40,197 bases of DNA from Bacteroidales bacterium (GTDB lineage Bacteria > Bacteroidota > Bacteroidia > Bacteroidales > F082), in NCBI GenBank assembly GCA_013141455.1, contig JABFQW010000110.1, positions 1 through 40,197 on the forward strand. Reading direction: 5' to 3'. The notes under the pieces are model-generated. The model did not search any database. It saw only the letters and a program-made list of their open reading frames with translations, and was not told the DNA's origin. Made by a program: the position numbers and the translations under genes. Positions within the stretch are counted from its first letter, which is position 1, and each line of letters begins with the position of its first letter. Shown one piece after another: positions 33,548 through 40,197 of the stretch.

Positions 33548-34399
33548 TTAATCATCATTTTCATGTTCCGAACCGTCCCGTCCTTCGCTTTTGACATCAT
33601 CTTCATCCGCACTTTTGTGGCACCTGACACAGTCATTCAGATCGGCAATTCCCTCCTCATCGTGCTCCTTCATGATATTGTCGGGCGTATGCTCATGGCA
33701 ACCATAACAGGTATATTTTCCAAATTCTTTATTGGTATGACAGATATTACAGGCTACATTGTGGTCGTTATCCAAGATAAAATAAGACGAATGTTCGAAA
33801 GTTGCCGGAACCCATTTATTGGTGCTATGGCACGTTGAACACGCCTCATCAAACGTGCCATGAAAACTATCATTGGGCTGCTTATGGCACGATTTACAAT
33901 TGTTCATTTCGACCAATTGAAGCAAATTATGGTCGAAACCTGCCCCCGATTTCCAGCCTCCGGTTGTGTGACATTTGCTACATTCGACGGTAAACCGGGT
34001 GTGCAGGCTATCTGCCGGACTACTATGACAGTTACCACACCGGTTCATCGTGGTTTTATCCAACAAGCTATGATCGAATCCTTTGTATTGGTTTTCAGGA
34101 TTTATTCCTTTATGGTCGGTATGGCAAGCCGAACATTTCTGATTCCCGAGAAATTCGTGGAACAGTGTTTTTTTCATTTCAACTGTGTCGGCATTTTTAC
34201 CGATTTCGTCCAATTTATGACAGGCAATACATCTGTCATTTGGCGTTCCAAAAAACAGCTCGTGACATGAACTACATTTCTGATTCAAATCATGATGCCC
34301 TTTTACCAGCTCCCCGGGACTAATCATGATATCAGTAAACAGGTATATCAACAGGATAAAAACACCCGATATCCCAAAAGTAAAAAGTTTGTTTTTCAT
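33548..34399 (-). CDS. Decahaem c-type cytochrome (membrane-anchored)
   Basis: The protein has 283 aa from the ATG at 34397-34399. It begins with an uncleaved-looking membrane helix (about residues 8-26) and has ten CxxCH haem motifs, with first cysteines at C42, C57, C89, C121, C140, C168, C187, C217, C231 and C257. Many extra histidines (for example GHHDL, FDHSLL, FDHNLL, FEHSS) can serve as distal ligands, giving bis-His haems as in NrfH or cytochrome c3-like proteins. The C-terminus is acidic (SEGRDGSEHENDD). It begins 2 bp after the stop of the cytochrome b gene, so they are one operon. The role is electron transfer away from the quinol pool to periplasmic or outer-membrane acceptors; the terminal acceptor is unknown. 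A longer frame from 34483 would overlap the upstream gene and is rejected. Confidence 0.88.
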   Translation of the reverse strand: MKNKLFTFGISGVFILLIYLFTDIMISPGELVKGHHDLNQKCSSCHELFFGTPNDRCIACHKLDEIGKNADTVEMKKTLFHEFLGNQKCSACHTDHKGINPENQYKGFDHSLLDKTTMNRCGNCHSSPADSLHTRFTVECSKCHTTGGWKSGAGFDHNLLQLVEMNNCKSCHKQPNDSFHGTFDEACSTCHSTNKWVPATFEHSSYFILDNDHNVACNICHTNKEFGKYTCYGCHEHTPDNIMKEHDEEGIADLNDCVRCHKSADEDDVKSEGRDGSEHENDD

Positions 34400-34401
34400 G
34401 A

Positions 34402-34968
34402 TCAATACATTAAAATGGTTACGATATGCAGTATCACCAATATTCCGAAGAGTAACGAAATTGGTATATGAACCGTTCTCCAATTATCCATCAGGTCAAC
34501 TGTTACGGAGTCCCAAAACAGTTTTCTTTCGGCTTCAACCTCATCGATTCCCAATTCTATTAAAGCCGACTTCCTTACTTTCAGCGATTCAGTAGATTTT
34601 TTTAAGAGGTATTTCCCTACAAGCCCACTTGCCACATTGATTAACAGCATTATAATTGCAAGCCATGGAAGTATCGCGTTAAAATGGATTCCTGCATGAA
34701 CCAATAAAAGTACTGATCCAAGCCAGGCAAAGTATTCATGCATGATCAGTAGTTTTTTGGGTGAGCCCGATGCAATAATTTTACGTTTTCGAAGCGAGTA
34801 TATGAAAGATAAAATAACAAGCGCCGTGCCGATATAACCAAAATAGAGCCCCACGGAGGCCCATTGCAAACGATGAAGAATATAATCGATGGCGATGGTG
34901 AGAATAATCATCAATATATACCACCGGACGAATGGAATAACAAATTTTACAATTACGGAACGATTCAT
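34402..34968 (-). CDS. Di-haem cytochrome b-like membrane protein
   Basis: The 188 aa protein has five hydrophobic helices. Histidine pairs with 14-residue spacing appear in two of them: H77 and H91 (MHEYFAWLGSVLLLVHAGIH) and H167 and H181 (VHIPISLLFGILVILHI). This spacing is the arrangement of bis-histidine di-haem four-helix proteins such as cytochrome b of the bc1 complex and ferric reductase. The start at the ATG 34966-34968 is canonical; an upstream TTG or ATG frame would add charged residues. It precedes the decahaem gene by 2 bp, so it probably oxidises menaquinol and donates to the decahaem protein. I inferred the haems from pattern alone. Confidence 0.65.
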   Translation of the reverse strand: MNRSVIVKFVIPFVRWYILMIILTIAIDYILHRLQWASVGLYFGYIGTALVILSFIYSLRKRKIIASGSPKKLLIMHEYFAWLGSVLLLVHAGIHFNAILPWLAIIMLLINVASGLVGKYLLKKSTESLKVRKSALIELGIDEVEAERKLFWDSVTVDLMDNWRTVHIPISLLFGILVILHIVTILMY

Positions 34969-35026
34969 CTTTTCTGATTTTAATATACACCTCAAATTCA
35001 CAAATAAATCTTAACTGACAGATTAT

Positions 35027-35059
35027 AAACCTTCAAGGTCTTGGAGGCCTTGAAGGTTT
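35027..35059. repeat. Perfect 12 bp inverted repeat (AAACCTTCAAGG)
   Basis: AAACCTTCAAGG (35027-35038) and CCTTGAAGGTTT (35048-35059) form a perfect hairpin with a 9 nt loop. It lies between the VIT1 gene stop (35065) and the cytochrome b start (34968). No T-run follows on the minus strand, so it is not a standard terminator. It may act as an mRNA-stabilising hairpin or be a dispersed repeat. Confidence 0.65.
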
Positions 35060-35064
35060 GCACA

Positions 35065-36162
35065 TCAATTAACCGAAACTCCTATCAATCTCCCAATTCC
35101 AAAGGTGATGGCAGCAGCAGCCAGGCCGAAAACAAGTTGCCTGAAGCCGGAATACCAAACACTTTTTCCGGTAAATAATGTGATGGAAGCGCCAATAAGG
35201 AATAATCCGATGCCACTCAAAATGGTGCTGATCAAAATTGCCTGTGCCCCATCCAAAAAGAAAAATGGAATAACCGGGATGATTGCTCCCACGGCAAATA
35301 ATAGAAATGAGGTGAAAGCTGCTTCAAGCGCCGAACCTTGTAAATCTTCGGTATTAATTCCCAGTTCTTCTTTCACCAAAACACTATGCGCCATATCTTT
35401 ATTCGAGATAATATCCTTTGCCATTTTATTTGCCTGCACCTCCGGAATGCCTTTCGACTGATAAATCAACGCCAGTTCCTGCTCCTCTCCCTCTGGATTT
35501 GCAATCAGCTCATCCATCTCCAATTGCATCTGATTTTCATGAAGTTCGAGCGAACTTTTCACCGATATCCATTCGCCCAACGCCATCGACAAAGCTCCGG
35601 CCAAAAGACCTGCCATCCCGGTCAATAATACTGTGTTCTGTCCGCCGGTAGCACCTGCAATACCCATTACCAGACTAAAATTAGAGACCAATCCATCGTT
35701 ACCACCCAACACCGCCGCCCGTAAGGCGTTACCACCAACCGACCGGTGCCGTTTCTCGAAGCGTGCCAGGTTTGAACCCGACATTTTTTTATTGCTGTTT
35801 AAAATATTGGTTAGTATCGAAACATGAGCTGTGTCTGTTAATGAATCGGGCAGTTTATTTTTTCGTCTTGCAGTAATAACTGAAGAGGCAAGGCTTTTTT
35901 CGGTATCTAAAAGAACCCCCAATACATAGTCGTAACCAAATAATTTACCTATGGTTTTCAATACTTTGGCTCTGCCCGAAGGGGCCGGCAACAGTGAAAT
36001 ATCCAATTTACAGCTTTCCATAAATGCGATAGCGTGGCTATGCTCTATGTCGCTCATCTGATGAAATATTTTGGCTACATCAGGGTCAGCTTCGTTTTCG
36101 GCCAGAATCTTATACAAATATCCGGCATCGACTTCGGTTTGAACATTTTTTAATTTTATCAT
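35065..36162 (-). CDS. Ferritin-like/VIT1 fusion iron or manganese transporter
   Basis: The 365 aa protein couples an N-terminal ferritin-like helix region (about residues 8-130, with E39 and H41 in IEHSHAIAF and other acidic helices) to a VIT1/CCC1 transporter domain from about residue 137. The transporter start has the family signature AAVLGGNDGLVSNFSLVMGIAG, followed by GMAGLLAGALSMALGEWISVKS and, after a cytoplasmic loop rich in E (QMQLEMDELIANPEGEEQE), three more helices. Such proteins move Fe(II)/Mn(II) out of the cytoplasm, and the ferritin-like part may sense or deliver iron, as in rhizobial MbfA. The start is the ATG at 36160-36162, with TACATTTG 48 bp upstream. Confidence 0.85.
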   Translation of the reverse strand: MIKLKNVQTEVDAGYLYKILAENEADPDVAKIFHQMSDIEHSHAIAFMESCKLDISLLPAPSGRAKVLKTIGKLFGYDYVLGVLLDTEKSLASSVITARRKNKLPDSLTDTAHVSILTNILNSNKKMSGSNLARFEKRHRSVGGNALRAAVLGGNDGLVSNFSLVMGIAGATGGQNTVLLTGMAGLLAGALSMALGEWISVKSSLELHENQMQLEMDELIANPEGEEQELALIYQSKGIPEVQANKMAKDIISNKDMAHSVLVKEELGINTEDLQGSALEAAFTSFLLFAVGAIIPVIPFFFLDGAQAILISTILSGIGLFLIGASITLFTGKSVWYSGFRQLVFGLAAAAITFGIGRLIGVSVN

Positions 36163-36209
36163 CGAAATGGGTTTTATTCAAAGGGAATTACTAATCATCG
36201 TTTCTGTTG

Positions 36210-36217
36210 CAAATGTA
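36210..36217 (-). promoter_or_regulatory. Bacteroidota -7 element TACATTTG
   Basis: The minus strand reads TACATTTG, a match to TAnnTTTG, 48 bp upstream of the VIT1 gene start. No TTG is at the -33 distance. The divergent gap 36163-36320 also holds the plus-strand element at 36293. Confidence 0.42.
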
Positions 36218-36292
36218 GTATTACAAAACACATCATGGAAGGTAAAATATAAGATGGCTTATCAGTGGCAACTTCAAACGCCGAAAATGTTT

Positions 36293-36300
36293 TAGCTTTG
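36293..36300 (+). promoter_or_regulatory. Bacteroidota -7 element TAGCTTTG
   Basis: TAGCTTTG matches TAnnTTTG, 20 bp upstream of the cyclophilin ATG at 36321, a normal distance for a short leader. No clear -33 TTG is visible. Confidence 0.5.
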
Positions 36301-36320
36301 TTTCTATCAAATTACTCCGT

Positions 36321-37178
36321 ATGAGAAAAATTACATTTATCCTGCTATGTATCTGTTTACTTTCAGCTTGTCAGGAAACCGAAAAGGTTTCTTTGGTGAA
36401 AATCAGAACAAAATTTGGTGTAATTAAGATGGTTCTGCATGATGAAACACCGGTTCATAAGGCAAATTTTCTGAAACACATCCGGGAAGGAAAATTCGAC
36501 AGTTTACTGTTTCACAGGACGATACAGGGATTTATGATTCAGGGAGGCGATCCCGATTCGAAACATGCTGTTGCCGGTCAGGCACTTGGCGATGGCGATG
36601 TAGGCTATACACTGCCGGCCGAATTTAACGAACATCTTTTTCACCAACGCGGCGCTGTCGGTGCTGCCCGCGATGATAATCCCGAAAAAAGATCAAGTGG
36701 GATTCAGTTTTATATCGTTCAGGGTCGAAAGATTTCAGTAGAGGAACTTACTACAGATATGAAAAAACTACGGCAAGGCATTGTTGATCTGTCGCATAAA
36801 CCGGGTTTTGATTCATTAGAGATGCAATTGCAACAAGTCAGGAAATCAGCTGGTTATATTGTTTATCGTAATAAAATTATGGAACTTAAACAATTGGTCG
36901 AAAAAGAGTTACAAATCAATCTGACCACTCAGGCGAGTCAGGAAAAAATTGATGCCTACACCCGGTTTGGCGGCACACCGCATCTCGATAACGATTATAC
37001 TGTTTTTGGACAGGTAGTCGATGGCATGGATGTGGTTGACCGGGTTGCTGCACAAACCACCGATTCACTCGACCGGCCATTGAGCGATTTGCGGTTTTTT
37101 GTTGAAGTTGAAGAAATGGATAAGGCCGAAATTGAACAGTTGTATCATTATCAATTTAGCAAAAAACCAAATCAATAA
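36321..37178 (+). CDS. Cyclophilin-type peptidyl-prolyl isomerase lipoprotein
   Basis: The 285 aa protein has a lipobox (LLSAC, C17) and a cyclophilin domain from about residue 23 (KIRTKFGVIKMVLHDETPVHKANF). The catalytic region shows LLFHRTIQGFMIQGGDPD (R at the active-site strand), AVGAARDDNPEKRSSGIQFYIV, and near the end DNDYTVFGQVVDGMDVVDRVA. Between them (about residues 135-215) an extra helical insert (EELTTDMKKLRQGIVDLSHKPG and so on) interrupts the fold; bacterial cyclophilins normally have about 165-190 residues. It acts outside the cytoplasm, refolding proline-containing segments of envelope proteins. The start is preceded by TAGCTTTG. It converges on fabH with a terminator in the gap. 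Confidence 0.88.
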   Translation: MRKITFILLCICLLSACQETEKVSLVKIRTKFGVIKMVLHDETPVHKANFLKHIREGKFDSLLFHRTIQGFMIQGGDPDSKHAVAGQALGDGDVGYTLPAEFNEHLFHQRGAVGAARDDNPEKRSSGIQFYIVQGRKISVEELTTDMKKLRQGIVDLSHKPGFDSLEMQLQQVRKSAGYIVYRNKIMELKQLVEKELQINLTTQASQEKIDAYTRFGGTPHLDNDYTVFGQVVDGMDVVDRVAAQTTDSLDRPLSDLRFFVEVEEMDKAEIEQLYHYQFSKKPNQ

Positions 37179-37234
37179 GTCGGACGCCATTTGATTCGAG
37201 CCAGGATCAGAAATTTCGATACTGGTATGAACGA

Positions 37235-37269
37235 AAAATCCTTGCTTATTTGACATAAACAAGGATTTT
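37235..37269. terminator. Bidirectional rho-independent terminator
   Basis: AAAATCCTTG (37235-37244) and CAAGGATTTT (37260-37269) form a 10 bp stem; TTA and TAA extend it after one mismatch. A-rich and T-rich flanks serve both strands. It separates the convergent cyclophilin (plus) and fabH (minus) genes. Confidence 0.65.
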
Positions 37270-37305
37270 AGTTTATTCTAATTCAAGTGTTTAACCACAT
37301 ATTGA

Positions 37306-38304
37306 TCACTTTGGGTCGTATGCCCATTTAAGATAGATCGATCCCCAGGTAAAACCGCCACCGAAGGCTGCCAGAATCAGATTATCGCCTTTACGCAACT
37401 GCTTTTCCCAATCCCAAAGGCAAAGGGGAATCGTACCACTCGTGGTATTACCGTAATGTTGAATGTTTATCATCACCTTTTCGGTGCCGACGCCCATCCG
37501 GCGGGCTGTTGCATCAATGATCCGCAGGTTTGCCTGGTGTGGTACCAACCAATTCACATCATCCGATGACAAATTATTTCTTTCCATGATTGCAGCCGAC
37601 ACATCTGCCATATTGATAACAGCAAATTTGAATACCGGCTGCCCTTCCTGATAGATAAAATGTTCGCGGGCCGCAATCGTTTCAAGTGATGGCGGTTTCA
37701 ACGAACCTCCGGCTTTTTGATGTAGATAGGGCATACCCGAACCATCCGATTGCAGGATGGAATCCATAACACCTAAATCTTCGGTGGTTGGCTCAAAAAG
37801 CATGGCGCCACCGCCGTCTCCGAAAATGATGCAGGTAGCACGGTCGGTATAATCGACGATGGACGACATTTTATCAGCGCCTACCACAATCACTTTCTTG
37901 TAGGCTCCGCTCTCGATAAACTTCGACGCGGTCACTATGGCGTATAAAAGCCCGGAACAGGCAGCATTCATATCAAAACTGAATGCGTTTTTAATCCCAC
38001 AATTATGGCTGATGATATTGGCTGTTGCCGGAAACAACATATCAGGAGTTACCGTTGCACAAATCACCATATCAATTTCTTCGGGCTTCGTGCCGGTCTT
38101 TTTGAGAAGTCCGTTAACAGCTTCTGTCCCAATAACAGAAGTACCCATACCTTCACCTTTTAAAATATGCCTCTCTTTGATTCCGGTCCGGGTTATAATC
38201 CACTCATTGGTGGTATCAACCATCTTCTCGAGATCAAAATTTGTCAATATATCTTCGGGCACCCATCCATGAATGCCGGTTATTGCTGCTCTGATTTTGG
38301 TCAT
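37306..38304 (-). CDS. fabH: 3-oxoacyl-ACP synthase III (FabH)
   Basis: The 332 aa enzyme condenses acetyl-CoA with malonyl-ACP to start fatty acid synthesis. The catalytic triad is visible: C116 (NAACSGLL), H256 (VPHQANLRI) and N286 (HYGNTTSG). [10 protein letters not shown] is at about 161-170. Length and motifs are typical of FabH. It follows plsX by 27 bp at the end of the yceD-rpmF-plsX-fabH block and is the last gene before the terminator at 37235-37269. Many Bacteroidota have several fabH copies; whether this is the main one cannot be told. Confidence 0.95.
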   Translation of the reverse strand: MTKIRAAITGIHGWVPEDILTNFDLEKMVDTTNEWIITRTGIKERHILKGEGMGTSVIGTEAVNGLLKKTGTKPEEIDMVICATVTPDMLFPATANIISHNCGIKNAFSFDMNAACSGLLYAIVTASKFIESGAYKKVIVVGADKMSSIVDYTDRATCIIFGDGGGAMLFEPTTEDLGVMDSILQSDGSGMPYLHQKAGGSLKPPSLETIAAREHFIYQEGQPVFKFAVINMADVSAAIMERNNLSSDDVNWLVPHQANLRIIDATARRMGVGTEKVMINIQHYGNTTSGTIPLCLWDWEKQLRKGDNLILAAFGGGFTWGSIYLKWAYDPK

Positions 38305-38331
38305 TACTAGCGCTTTAAATAAAATAAATGA

Positions 38332-39282
38332 TTATTGACTGCAATTGGAAATTGCAACAGTTAATTTTTCAATAAAACTCGAAGACGCAATACTTCTCGA
38401 AAGCAGCATCATATTTTTAATGGCGAGTGCACTGCTGATCCCGTGGCCAATCACGACAGTTTTGTTTATGCCTATGATCGGACTACCACCATAAAGTTCG
38501 TAATTAAACGATTTAAAATAGTCGTCGAGCAAGCCGCGTTTCTCCATCAAACGATACATGGCCTGTATCTGTTTGATAACAACATTACCCGTAAATCCAT
38601 CACAAACAACGACATCGGCTTTTTCACCAAATAAATCGCGTCCTTCAACATTACCGATGAAGTTAAAATCGGGTGAATCTTTCATCAACAGAAATGCTGA
38701 TTGAACAAGCAGATTACCTTTCTTTTCTTCCTCACCAATATTAAGCAGTCCAACTTTCGGATTGTTTATGCCAAACACATCTTCGGCATAACACGAACCT
38801 AATAATCCGTATTGATACATCACATCTGATTTTGCATCAGGGTTTGTGCCAACATCAAGAATTACAGTATTTCCTCCGTTAACCTTTGGAATCAGTACTG
38901 CACTCGAAGGGCGGATAACCCCTGGAATGGTGTTGATCATATGCACCGATCCTACCATCATGGCACCACTATTACCGGCGCTTGCAAAAGCATCAATATC
39001 ACCTGACTTCAAACGGTCGAAGCCTTTTACAATGGAGGAATTCGGTTTTGATTGAAATGCTCTTGTTGGTGAGTCGGCCATTTCAATAACCTCGGGAGCA
39101 TGAACAATTTCTATTCTTCCGCTCTTAATAAGATTATGATCTACCTGAGAAAGAATCGATTGCTCATCACCAAACAACACGACGCAATCACCTTCGGGAA
39201 GCTCCGTCAGAAGCAAGCCAAGTCCTTCAATAGTCGCTACCGGGGCAAAATCGCCACCATAAACATCGAGGCCTAATCGCAT
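38332..39282 (-). CDS. plsX: Phosphate acyltransferase PlsX
   Basis: The 316 aa protein makes acyl-phosphate from acyl-ACP and phosphate, the first step toward phosphatidic acid. It has the LGLDVYGGDFAP start (DxxGGD form, residues 2-13), DSPTRAFQSKPNSSIV near 72-87, GNSGAMM, a GTNPDAKSD segment, and the FTGNVVIKQ block, all normal for PlsX. The ATG at 39280-39282 is preferred over an upstream in-frame start (39318), because MRLGLDVYGGD is the canonical N-terminus. It is 51 bp after rpmF and 27 bp before fabH, the usual co-transcription order in Bacteroidota and other phyla. Confidence 0.94.
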   Translation of the reverse strand: MRLGLDVYGGDFAPVATIEGLGLLLTELPEGDCVVLFGDEQSILSQVDHNLIKSGRIEIVHAPEVIEMADSPTRAFQSKPNSSIVKGFDRLKSGDIDAFASAGNSGAMMVGSVHMINTIPGVIRPSSAVLIPKVNGGNTVILDVGTNPDAKSDVMYQYGLLGSCYAEDVFGINNPKVGLLNIGEEEKKGNLLVQSAFLLMKDSPDFNFIGNVEGRDLFGEKADVVVCDGFTGNVVIKQIQAMYRLMEKRGLLDDYFKSFNYELYGGSPIIGINKTVVIGHGISSALAIKNMMLLSRSIASSSFIEKLTVAISNCSQ

Positions 39283-39333
39283 GACGTTTTGATTAAATGG
39301 ATAATAAAAGTTGGGCAAAAATACGAAAGTTCA

Positions 39334-39522
39334 TTATGCTTTCGCAGCTTCCATCACCATTTTTCCTTTATAGTAAAGGTTACCATCAACTTTATATGCC
39401 CTGTGATACAAGTGTATTGCACCTGTTACCGGACAAGTTGCCAGGGTTGGCATCACAGCTTTATCATGAGTTCTTCTTTTGTCTCTTCTTGTTTTTGAGT
39501 GTTTTCTTTTGGGATGTGGCAT
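39334..39522 (-). CDS. rpmF: 50S ribosomal protein L32
   Basis: The 62 aa protein starts [20 protein letters not shown], a lysine/arginine-rich stretch typical of L32, and continues with [17 protein letters not shown]. It has only one cysteine, so it is the zinc-free type. It is located between yceD (upstream, 32 bp) and plsX (51 bp), the conserved linkage in many bacteria. Confidence 0.95.
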   Translation of the reverse strand: MPHPKRKHSKTRRDKRRTHDKAVMPTLATCPVTGAIHLYHRAYKVDGNLYYKGKMVMEAAKA

Positions 39523-39554
39523 GATAGTATCAATTTAAAATATTACAAAATATG

Positions 39555-40076
39555 TTAATTCTTTGATTTTAAGTTTCTCAAGGCTTCCCATCTGGGATCA
39601 GCTGATTCAACGTGATTCATATGATTCAACTTTTCGATCACTTCAGGGTTGCAGGTTGAATTGCCGTTTGCATCTTCGGGATGAACCTTGCGCAACGGCA
39701 ACAACAATATAGTATATTCATAAAGCAAATGACTAATATCGAATTGATGCTGCTCAGTGGGAATAATAAGTATTTCATCTGTTTCTTCCTCAAACGCCTC
39801 ACCGAATTTTAATATCAACTCATTTTCACCAGCTACAGGTTCAAAAAATTCATCGGCACAACGATCACAAGCAACTTCCAACTCCCCATTTATCTTAAAA
39901 AACAACTCGATCATACTCTCCTGTTTATGGAGCAACAGATCAACCTCAACATTTCCATTCGTAATTTCAGAATACTCAAACATTGCAAAAAAAGCACGGT
40001 CAAGAACAAACTTGTATTCGTGTTTTCCAAGGCTTAAACCGTCAATCGGTAGTATATATTCGCGGGAATGTTTCAC
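39555..40076 (-). CDS. yceD: YceD/DUF177 family protein
   Basis: The 173 aa protein carries the DUF177 hallmark CDRCADEFFEP near residues 74-84 and ends with DPRWEALRNLKSKN, the typical family tail. YceD proteins are linked to rpmF in almost all bacteria and have been implicated in rRNA (23S) accumulation, although their molecular role is unclear. It is the first gene of the operon; the ATG at 40074-40076 follows a complete promoter at 40100-40131 by about 24 bp. Confidence 0.9.
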   Translation of the reverse strand: MKHSREYILPIDGLSLGKHEYKFVLDRAFFAMFEYSEITNGNVEVDLLLHKQESMIELFFKINGELEVACDRCADEFFEPVAGENELILKFGEAFEEETDEILIIPTEQHQFDISHLLYEYTILLLPLRKVHPEDANGNSTCNPEVIEKLNHMNHVESADPRWEALRNLKSKN

Positions 40077-40099
40077 GCTTAAATAGTTAAATGGGGCGG

Positions 40100-40131
40100 C
40101 AAAGATAATTATTTATCTTATTTTGTACAAA
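40100..40131 (-). promoter_or_regulatory. Complete Bacteroidota promoter of the yceD-rpmF-plsX-fabH operon (TTTG-N20-TATCTTTG)
   Basis: On the minus strand TTTG (plus 40128-40131) is followed after 20 nt by TATCTTTG (40100-40107), a full match to both boxes. Transcription would begin about 7 bp further, roughly 16 bp before the yceD ATG. Confidence 0.75.
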
Positions 40132-40163
40132 TAATTGTTGCCCCTCAACAAAATACCCTCGTT

Positions 40164-40197
40164 ATGAGAAACCTAAAGCCGGTTTACTTTACAATTT
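40164..40197 (+). CDS. Start of a truncated plus-strand reading frame (function unknown)
   Basis: An ATG at 40164 opens a frame of 11 codons (MRNLKPVYFTI) that runs to the window end on the strand opposite to yceD. The divergent position suggests a real gene, but too little is seen to name it. No promoter with both boxes was found for it. Confidence 0.3.
   Translation, partial: MRNLKPVYFTI

Noticed and set aside
1-40197. tRNA, rRNA or CRISPR genes.
   Set aside because: No cloverleaf with a CCA-proximal stem, no rRNA-like stretch and no evenly spaced direct repeats of 24-40 bp were seen; the heptamer and 8-nt arrays are far too short.

Overview
The window looks like chromosomal DNA of a Bacteroidota bacterium, probably an anaerobic or micro-aerobic member of the Bacteroidales/Marinilabiliales type. 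The assignment is an inference from several signals: promoters of the Bacteroidota form (TTG, about 20 nt, TAnnTTTG), almost no Shine-Dalgarno sites, an ExbB-ExbD-ExbD-TonB operon, a LruC-domain lipoprotein, an SLC45-like transporter, a YceD-L32-PlsX-FabH block, many lipoproteins with short N-termini, and short dispersed intergenic repeats. Oxygen-sensitive or anaerobic functions (a glycyl radical enzyme, rubrerythrin, multihaem cytochrome) agree with this. Most genes are on the minus strand. No rRNA, tRNA, CRISPR array, prophage or complete insertion sequence was seen.

Layout. 1-3064 (minus): DUF2007 protein, DinB-fold protein and a glycyl radical enzyme that closely resembles 4-hydroxyphenylacetate decarboxylase; its C-terminus runs off the window. 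3431-4501 (plus): fatty acid desaturase. 4512-7593 (minus): porin plus rhodanese, DUF423 protein, and a Cache-like sensor lipoprotein. 8106-10226 (plus): LruC lipoprotein with its own terminator. 10320-12977 (minus): two-subunit molybdenum hydroxylase. 13357-13776 (plus): small lipoprotein. 14205-20143 (minus): seven-gene exbB-exbD-exbD-tonB-(72 aa)-pstS-like-TPR operon with a terminator. 21123-22421 (minus): sugar-type MFS transporter. 22.4-26.3 kb: small genes (two-haem lipoprotein, SRPBCC protein, Dtd, HAD lipoprotein phosphatase) separated by an unusual density of dispersed repeats. 26287-29698 (minus): exported rubrerythrin, histidine kinase, response regulator, DUF2231 membrane protein. 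29809-33344 (minus): unknown 264 aa protein and a SNF2 helicase. 33548-36162 (minus): decahaem cytochrome c, di-haem cytochrome b and a ferritin-VIT1 iron transporter. 36321-37178 (plus): cyclophilin lipoprotein. 37306-40076 (minus): yceD-rpmF-plsX-fabH, the fatty acid/phospholipid initiation operon.

How the genes work together. PlsX and FabH start phospholipid and fatty acid synthesis and the desaturase modifies the acyl chains. The Exb/TonB operon energises outer-membrane transport and carries a phosphate-binding-protein-like lipoprotein and a TPR protein. The cytochrome b/c pair looks like a quinol-linked electron exit. It lies beside an iron transporter, and a rubrerythrin lies a few kilobases away, which suggests iron and oxidant handling. 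The glycyl radical enzyme suggests aromatic amino acid fermentation to p-cresol. The most notable items are the HpdB-like enzyme, the decahaem/di-haem cytochrome pair, the Exb-TonB-PstS-TPR operon, the cluster of repeat elements at 22.5-26.2 kb and the rubrerythrin that lacks one rubredoxin-type cysteine. No wholly new defence or mobile system could be demonstrated.
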